Shown: positions 58,910-64,000 of the stretch, piece by piece
Layout: each line of letters begins with the position of its first letter
Position numbering within the stretch: the stretch's first letter is position 1
Assembly: GCF_047324305.1 (NCBI RefSeq)
Contig: NZ_CP178740.1
Span: 3,534,001 to 3,598,000, forward strand
From: Acerihabitans sp047324305
GTDB lineage: Bacteria > Pseudomonadota > Gammaproteobacteria > Enterobacterales > Enterobacteriaceae
Reading direction: 5' to 3'
Length of the DNA stretch: 64,000 bases
Notes under the pieces: generated by a model
What the model saw: the letters and a program-made list of their open reading frames with translations, nothing else
Database searches by the model: none
Told to the model about the DNA's origin: nothing
Program-made: the position numbers and the translations under genes

Positions 58910-59022
58910 TGTTTAGAGCATTTTTCTCTGGTTTTTCAGCAACAAAAGCCATGCGGGACGCCGGCTGGGCGGGGTAGATTACAGTTATTTACCTGATACC
59001 CATCCCATTTTGCCGGTAATTT

Positions 59023-59031
59023 TGCTACAAT
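59023..59031 (+). promoter_or_regulatory. Extended -10 promoter upstream of rhlE
   Basis: TGCTACAAT is an extended -10 (TG, one base, TACAAT) 116 bases before the rhlE ATG. No good -35 is seen at the matching distance, which extended -10 promoters do not require. Nothing else notable was seen between tcyN and rhlE. Confidence 0.45.
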
Positions 59032-59146
59032 CCGTTCAATAGTTTTTGTCCGTTCACCATGGTAAGGCTTTGCCTCCCATCTGATTATCCCCCTGAGCGC
59101 AGACTGGACAGGCGACGTCGGGGCGGATCTGGAGTTTTTCATTATT

Positions 59147-60571
59147 ATGTCATTTGAATCACTTGGCCTAAGTGCCGAGATTTTGCGTGCGTTATCCGAG
59201 AAGGGCTATGACAAGCCGACTCCGGTACAATCCCAGGCTATCCCGTTTGTGCTGCAAGGCCGCGATATCATGGCCAGCGCACAGACCGGCACCGGTAAAA
59301 CCGCCGCGTTTACCCTGCCTATTCTGCAACTGCTGACCCAGCAGAGCCCGGCGGTGAAAGGTCGCCGTCCGGTACGGGCGTTGATCCTGACCCCGACTCG
59401 CGAGCTGGCCGCGCAGATTGGCGAAAATGTCGTGGAATACAGCGCCCATCTTTCCATCCGTTCGCTGGTGGTTTTCGGCGGCGTGAGCATTAACCCGCAG
59501 ATGATGAAGCTGCGCGGCGGCGTCGATGTGCTGGTCGCCACCCCCGGCCGTCTGCTGGATCTGGCGCAGCAGCGTGCCGTCGATCTGTCCAGCGTGGAAA
59601 TTCTGGTGCTGGACGAAGCCGACCGTATGCTGGACATGGGCTTTATCCACGATATTCGCCGCGTCATGAAACTGCTGCCGGCGAAAAAACAGAGCCTGAT
59701 GTTCTCGGCCACTTTCTCCGATGACATCAAGGTGCTGGCCAATACCCTGCTCAGCAATCCGGCCGCGGTTGCCGTCGCACGCGACAATATCACCGCCGAC
59801 CAGATTGAACAGCGTGTCCACCTGGTGGACAAAAAGCGCAAACACGAGCTGCTGTCTTATATGATTGGCAAGCACGACTGGCGTCAGGTGCTGGTATTTA
59901 CCAAGACCAAGCATGGCGCCAATAAACTGGCGGAAGCGCTGAATAAAGACGGCATCACTTCGGCGGCGATCCATGGCAATAAAAGCCAGGGCGCACGTAC
60001 CCGCGCCCTGGCCGACTTCAAAGCCGGCCAGGTGCGCGTGCTGGTGGCCACCGATATCGCCGCGCGCGGCCTGGATATCGATCTGCTGCCCCATGTCGTC
60101 AACTATGAGCTGCCGCTGATTGCCGAAGACTATGTGCACCGCATCGGCCGTACCGGCCGCGCCGCCGCCACCGGCGAGGCGCTGTCGCTGGTCTGCGTTG
60201 ATGAACTCGGCCTGCTGCGCGATATCGAACGCCTGCTGAAAAAACCGATCCAGCGCATCGCGGTGCCCGGCTATGAGCCGGATCCGACCATTAAGGCCGA
60301 GCCGCTGCAAACCGGCCGCGGCAGCCGTTCCGGCGGACCGTCCCGTGGCGGCGCTTCCCGCGGTGGCCCGTCGTCCGGTAACGGCGGCGGCGCCCGCGAC
60401 AGCGGCAACAGCGCGCGCGAAGGCGGAGCCCGCGAGGGTCGTCCGCCCCAGCGCCGCCGTACAGGCGAAGGCGCCTCGCAGCCGGGACGTGGCGCCGCGC
60501 CGCGCCGCCCGGCCGGCGGTTCCTCCGCTTACGCGGGTTCAGGCGCACGCGACAGCCGCGGCAAGAAATAA
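59147..60571 (+). CDS. rhlE: DEAD-box RNA helicase RhlE
   Basis: RhlE is an ATP-dependent RNA helicase linked to ribosome assembly and RNA decay. The 474 residues show Q-motif TPVQSQAIPF, motif I AQTGTGKT (about 45-52), Ia PTRELAAQIG, II VLDEADRMLDMGF, III SAT, V ATDIAARGLDI and VI HRIGRTGRA. The tail (about 385-474) is basic and Gly/Arg/Ser-rich (GGPSRGGASRGGPSSG), a flexible RNA-binding extension like E. coli (454). ATG 59147 is chosen by similarity to the E. coli start (SFESLGLS). Confidence 0.94.
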   Translation: MSFESLGLSAEILRALSEKGYDKPTPVQSQAIPFVLQGRDIMASAQTGTGKTAAFTLPILQLLTQQSPAVKGRRPVRALILTPTRELAAQIGENVVEYSAHLSIRSLVVFGGVSINPQMMKLRGGVDVLVATPGRLLDLAQQRAVDLSSVEILVLDEADRMLDMGFIHDIRRVMKLLPAKKQSLMFSATFSDDIKVLANTLLSNPAAVAVARDNITADQIEQRVHLVDKKRKHELLSYMIGKHDWRQVLVFTKTKHGANKLAEALNKDGITSAAIHGNKSQGARTRALADFKAGQVRVLVATDIAARGLDIDLLPHVVNYELPLIAEDYVHRIGRTGRAAATGEALSLVCVDELGLLRDIERLLKKPIQRIAVPGYEPDPTIKAEPLQTGRGSRSGGPSRGGASRGGPSSGNGGGARDSGNSAREGGAREGRPPQRRRTGEGASQPGRGAAPRRPAGGSSAYAGSGARDSRGKK

Positions 60572-60707
60572 GCCGCGCCCCCTGGCCTGAAGCCCTGGTT
60601 TGACCCAGGGTTGCAGGCGGATCCTGGCGCCGCTTACCCGCGTTGGGCATCCGGTCATGCGACCGGCGGTATCCGCCCCGTATTTACCCCTGACACCCGA
60701 TCAGCAG

Positions 60708-60737
60708 ACCGCCCGCGCAAGCGCGGCGGTTTTTTTA
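60708..60737 (+). terminator. Intrinsic terminator after rhlE
   Basis: ACCGC(C)CGCGC and GCGCGGCGGT form a stem with one bulged base, followed by seven T residues (60730-60736). It ends rhlE transcription before the dusC promoter. Confidence 0.85.
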
Positions 60738-60774
60738 TAGGCGCCATTTGCCGCCGGGCAGGGCGGTAAAAGCG

Positions 60775-60804
60775 TTGATTTTGCCACCCCTCATCACCTA
60801 CTAT
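60775..60804 (+). promoter_or_regulatory. Probable dusC promoter
   Basis: TTGATT (60775-60780) and TACTAT (60799-60804) are 18 bases apart and lie 27 bases before the dusC start, after the rhlE terminator. Confidence 0.5.
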
Positions 60805-60830
60805 GGCGCTTCTTTCCGGCCGGGTACTTT

Positions 60831-61787
60831 ATGCGCGTATTATTGGCACCGATGGAAGGCGTTCTCGATTCGCTGGTGCGGGAACTGCTTTGCGAGGTTA
60901 ACGATTACGATCTCTGCATCACCGAATTTTTGCGGGTGGTGGACAGCCTGCTGCCGGTCAAATCCTTTTATCGCCTCTGTCCGGAACTGCATCATGCCAG
61001 CCGGACGCCCGACGGTACCCCGGTGCGGGTTCAGCTGTTGGGTCAATATCCCGAATGGCTGGCGGAAAACGCCTGGCGCGCGGTGCAGCTCGGCTCGCTG
61101 GGCGTGGATCTCAACTGCGGCTGTCCCTCCAAGACCGTAAACGGCAGCGGCGGCGGGGCCTCGCTGCTGAAAGATCCCGAGCTTATCTACCGGGGCGCCA
61201 AGGCCATGCGCGCCGCCGTACCGGCCCATCTGCCGGTGACGGTAAAAATCCGCCTGGGGTGGGATACCCCGCACCGCAGCATGGAAATTGCCGACGCGGT
61301 CCAGCAGGCGGGCGCCACTGAACTGGTGGTCCACGGCCGGACCAAGGAAGACGGTTACAAAGCGGAATGCATCGACTGGCCGGCGATTGCGGCAATCCGC
61401 CGGCGTTTAACCATCCCGGTGATCGCCAACGGTGAAATCCGCGACGGGAAAAGCGCCAGCGACTGCCTGGCGGTAACCGGCTGCGACGCGGTGATGTTGG
61501 GGCGCGGCGCGCTAAGCCTGCCGAACCTGAGCCGGGTAATAAAATATCGTGAACCCAGGATGCCGTGGCCGGACGTGGTTGATCTGCTGCAAAAATATGT
61601 GCGCCAGGAAAAGCAGGGCGACACCGGCCTGTACCATGTGGCGCGCATCAAGCAATGGCTGGGTTTCCTGCGCCAGGAGTATGACGAGGCCGCCACGCTG
61701 TTTGGCGACATCAGGGTTTTAAAAACCTCCGCGGACATCGCCCGGGTGATTGGCCGCCAGACGCAAGCCGGGAGCCGCTGCGCGTAA
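60831..61787 (+). CDS. dusC: tRNA-dihydrouridine(16) synthase DusC
   Basis: DusC reduces uridine 16 in tRNA to dihydrouridine with FMN and NADPH. The 318-residue TIM-barrel protein begins MRVLLAPMEGVLDSLVRELL and has the catalytic cysteine in DLNCGCPSKTVNGSGGGASLL (near 98, split), VHGRTKEDGYKAECIDW and PVIANGEIRD. Length compares with 315 in E. coli. E. coli has dusC elsewhere, so the neighbourhood is rearranged here. Confidence 0.94.
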   Translation: MRVLLAPMEGVLDSLVRELLCEVNDYDLCITEFLRVVDSLLPVKSFYRLCPELHHASRTPDGTPVRVQLLGQYPEWLAENAWRAVQLGSLGVDLNCGCPSKTVNGSGGGASLLKDPELIYRGAKAMRAAVPAHLPVTVKIRLGWDTPHRSMEIADAVQQAGATELVVHGRTKEDGYKAECIDWPAIAAIRRRLTIPVIANGEIRDGKSASDCLAVTGCDAVMLGRGALSLPNLSRVIKYREPRMPWPDVVDLLQKYVRQEKQGDTGLYHVARIKQWLGFLRQEYDEAATLFGDIRVLKTSADIARVIGRQTQAGSRCA

Positions 61788-61884
61788 CCATGCCGCCGCC
61801 ATAGGCATTTTTTCCCTTCAAAAAGCCAACGTTTTGCTATGGTTATACAGGGTGTTAATCGGGGTTAAACCGGCTTTGCCGCCG

Positions 61885-62007
61885 GCATGGCGCGCGGGTC
61901 CGTTTGGCGGCGCCAGGCCCACCGCGCAAGACCATAAACCTGATGGCCGTAACCCTCAAGGCCGCTATGGCCCATCGACACACTCTCCCTTTAACCTGTG
62001 GTGCATC
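61885..62007 (-). repeat. Decayed copy related to the 106 bp repeat family
   Basis: CACACTCTCCCTTTAACC (61978-61995) matches one edge of the repeat in the 7.7 kb orientation, and GCCGGCATGGCGCGCGGGTC lies about 100 bases upstream like the other edge. The middle no longer matches. It is immediately upstream of the PQQ dehydrogenase start. Weak evidence. Confidence 0.45.
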
Positions 62008-62017
62008 AGGAGTATCT

Positions 62018-64000
62018 ATGCTGCGTCGTCTGCTGTCCTTTCCCGGTATTACCGGTGTGGTTATCGCTCTTTTCGGCCTGGCGTTTATCGGGCTGGGAAC
62101 CTGGCTGGCGACGCTTGGCGGCACGTTTTATTATCCGCTGGCTGGTGTGGCGCTCACCGCCTCGGGGATTATGATTGCCCGTCGGCAGGCGGCCGGCTGG
62201 TGGCTGTATCTGCTGGCCTTTATCGCCACCCTGGCCTGGGCGGTCTATGAAGTCGGCTTTGACGGCTGGCAATTGCTGCCCCGCCTGCTGGTGCCGGCGC
62301 TGCTCGGCTTGTGGTGCAGCATGCCGTTTATCACCCGGCCGGTATTCCCGTTGCGTTCCGACAGACGCCGGGCCACGGCGGCCGGGGTGATCTACCTGGC
62401 CGCTATCCTCGGCATTTTTGGGGCCGGCTTCCACGTCACCGAGACCCGGTTTGTCCATAACGCGGCGGTTGCGGCGCCATTGCCGCAAACGGCGACGTTC
62501 CCGGACGCGCAGCGTAACCAATGGCTCTATTACGGGCGCAATGCCGCCGGCGAGCGCTTTTCCCCCCTGGCGCAATTGACCCCCGCTAACGTCGGCCAAT
62601 TGCAGCCCGCCTGGCGTTATGATACCGGCGATCTGCCGCGCGAGGGCGAGGATAAGGACGGCCGGGAATTTAATTTCGAGGTAACGCCGATTAAGATCCG
62701 CGATCGTCTGTATCTGTGTACCCCGCATCGTCGCGTTATCGCGCTGAACGCCACCACCGGCAAGCCCATCTGGAGCTATGACCCGCATACGGATACCGCC
62801 GCCAACGAATATCTCGCCTGCCGCGGCGTGGCGTATTATGCCGCGCCGGCCGATACGGGACAGGCCTGCGCCCGCCGCATAATCACCACCGCCGGCAATG
62901 CGCAAATGATGGCGCTGGACGCGGATACCGGCCGCCCTTGTGACGATTTCGGCGATCGCGGATTTGTCAGCCTGACCGACCAGATGGGCGATGTGCCGCC
63001 CGGCTTTCATTTTATTACCTCGCAGCCGCTGGTGGTGAAGGACCGGGTGGTGCTGGGAGGGTGGATTTACGACAACCAGGCGCGCGGCGAGCCGTCGGGC
63101 GTAGTGCGCGCCTATGATCCGGTAACGGGCAAACTGGCCTGGGCCTGGGATATGGGCCGGCCGGATCCCACCGCGCCGCTCAAGCCGGGCGAGACCTACA
63201 CGCGCGGCACGCCGAACGGATGGGGCACCTATACCGCCGATACCGATCTCGGGCTGGTGTATATCCCGCTGGGCAACGCCACGCCTGATTACTACGGCGC
63301 CGCCCGCCGTCCGTTCGATAATAAATACTCGAGCGCGCTGGTCGCGCTGGATATCGAGACAGGCAAGGAGCGCTGGCATTTCCAGACCGTGCATCACGAC
63401 GTCTGGGACTTTGATTTGCCCATCGGCCCTTCGCTGGTCGATTTGCCGTCGCCCGACGGCGTCGGCAGCGTGCATGCGCTGGTGCAAACCACCAAAATGG
63501 GCCAGCTGTTTTTGCTGGACCGCGCCACCGGCAAACCGCTGGCGCAGGTCATTGAAAAACCGGTGCCGACGCAGCCCTTGCTGCCGGGCGATACGCTGTC
63601 CCCCACCCAGCCGGACTCGGTGGGTATGCCGAACCTCTCGCCCGCCGATTTGAAAGAGCAGGATATGTGGGGCGCCACGCCGCTCGATCAGCTGTGGTGC
63701 CGCATCCAGTTTAAACGCGCCATCTATCATGGCCAGTACACGCCGCCCACGCTTGGCACCACTATCGCGTATCCCGCCTTTGACGGCGTGATGGACTGGT
63801 ACGGCGCCTCCATCGACCCGGCGCGGCACCTGCTTATCGCCAATACCAGCTACATCCCCTTTACGGTGGAGACCATGCCCGCCGCCGAGGCGATCAACAA
63901 GGGGCTGATGAAACCCTGGGCGGGCTGGGGCAGCAAACAGCCCTATCCCAAACCCAAAGATTTTTCCGTCGGCCCGCAGTACGGCACCCCGTACGCGGCG
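62018..64000 (+). CDS. Membrane-bound PQQ-dependent dehydrogenase, glucose/quinate/shikimate family (3' end beyond window)
   Basis: The open frame starts at ATG 62018, has an AGGAGTATCT ribosome site and runs 661 codons to the window edge without a stop. Five N-terminal membrane helices occupy about residues 1-140. The PQQ beta-propeller follows: WLYYGRNAAGERFSPL, FEVTPIKIRDRLYLCTP, LACRGVAYY, TVHHDVWDFDLP (conserved His-His-Asp-W-D), LVQTTKMGQLFLLDRATG and DMWGATPLDQLWCRIQF. E. coli Gcd is about 796 residues with the same plan. The sequence is not close enough to decide between glucose and quinate or shikimate as substrate. It passes electrons to ubiquinone in the periplasm. Confidence 0.88.
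   Translation, partial: MLRRLLSFPGITGVVIALFGLAFIGLGTWLATLGGTFYYPLAGVALTASGIMIARRQAAGWWLYLLAFIATLAWAVYEVGFDGWQLLPRLLVPALLGLWCSMPFITRPVFPLRSDRRRATAAGVIYLAAILGIFGAGFHVTETRFVHNAAVAAPLPQTATFPDAQRNQWLYYGRNAAGERFSPLAQLTPANVGQLQPAWRYDTGDLPREGEDKDGREFNFEVTPIKIRDRLYLCTPHRRVIALNATTGKPIWSYDPHTDTAANEYLACRGVAYYAAPADTGQACARRIITTAGNAQMMALDADTGRPCDDFGDRGFVSLTDQMGDVPPGFHFITSQPLVVKDRVVLGGWIYDNQARGEPSGVVRAYDPVTGKLAWAWDMGRPDPTAPLKPGETYTRGTPNGWGTYTADTDLGLVYIPLGNATPDYYGAARRPFDNKYSSALVALDIETGKERWHFQTVHHDVWDFDLPIGPSLVDLPSPDGVGSVHALVQTTKMGQLFLLDRATGKPLAQVIEKPVPTQPLLPGDTLSPTQPDSVGMPNLSPADLKEQDMWGATPLDQLWCRIQFKRAIYHGQYTPPTLGTTIAYPAFDGVMDWYGASIDPARHLLIANTSYIPFTVETMPAAEAINKGLMKPWAGWGSKQPYPKPKDFSVGPQYGTPYAA

Noticed and set aside
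62006..63829. 607-residue minus-strand frame opposite the PQQ dehydrogenase
   Set aside because: Shadow frame; the plus strand has an uninterrupted, recognisable PQQ enzyme with a ribosome site.

Overview
The window is a chromosomal segment of a GC-rich member of the Enterobacterales. Gene content and order largely follow the Escherichia coli 16-18 minute region: sdhAB-sucABCD, cydABX-ybgE, ybgC-tolQRAB-pal-cpoB, tRNA-Lys, nadA, zitB, ybgS, aroG, gpmA, galETKM, modF-modE, acrZ, modABC, ybhA, pgl, ybhB, bioA/bioBFCD, uvrB, ybhK, moaACDE, ybhL. It then departs into dcyD-tcyN, rhlE, dusC and a membrane PQQ dehydrogenase cut by the window end. Proteins look close to E. coli counterparts recalled from memory, so most functional calls are secure. 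The genus cannot be fixed from sequence alone; a Sodalis/Pectobacteriaceae-like relative is a guess.

Layout. 1-7.7 kb: end of the succinate dehydrogenase operon and the 2-oxoglutarate dehydrogenase/succinyl-CoA synthetase genes (TCA cycle). 7.7-9.1 kb: thirteen tandem copies of a 106 bp palindromic repeat, then a TetR regulator with an operator-like palindrome. 9.8-13.7 kb: a long AT-rich control region and the cytochrome bd oxidase operon. 14.0-19.7 kb: the Tol-Pal envelope system. 19.9-20.7 kb: two tRNA-Lys genes and a 171 bp tandem array that includes tRNA 3' ends. 21-25 kb: nadA, zitB, ybgS, aroG. 25-30.3 kb: gpmA and the Leloir operon. 30.6-38.4 kb: molybdate regulation and uptake, interrupted by an insert (broken aspartyl-protease-like ORF, unknown ORF, ddlA). 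38.5-43.4 kb: ybhA, pgl, a second array of the 106 bp family, ybhB, a DJ-1/PfpI protein and curA. 43.5-48.5 kb: biotin genes around a BirA operator. 48.6-50.2 kb: an orphan urea-transporter ATPase and a complex uvrB control region. 50.2-56.7 kb: uvrB, ybhK, Moco riboswitch, moaACDE, ybhL. 56.7-64 kb: third copy set of the 106 bp family, dcyD, tcyN, rhlE, dusC, PQQ dehydrogenase.

Core genes group into central carbon and respiration (sdh, suc, cyd, gpmA, gal, pgl), cofactors (nadA, bio, mod plus moa for molybdenum cofactor) and envelope maintenance (tol-pal, ddlA, acrZ). The non-ordinary content lies in repeats and gene loss: one 106 bp palindromic family at three and perhaps four intergenic sites with array-specific homogenisation and a 4-unit higher-order duplication; a tRNA-derived array whose T-loops carry a palindromic insert; reduced operons (no moaB, pnuC, tcyJ/tcyL or urtABCD at these sites); and unexplained control regions (TTCGTTAA cluster, cydA leader ORF, terminator with no annotated gene upstream of uvrB). 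I saw no CRISPR array, complete prophage, intact insertion sequence or obvious new defence system.
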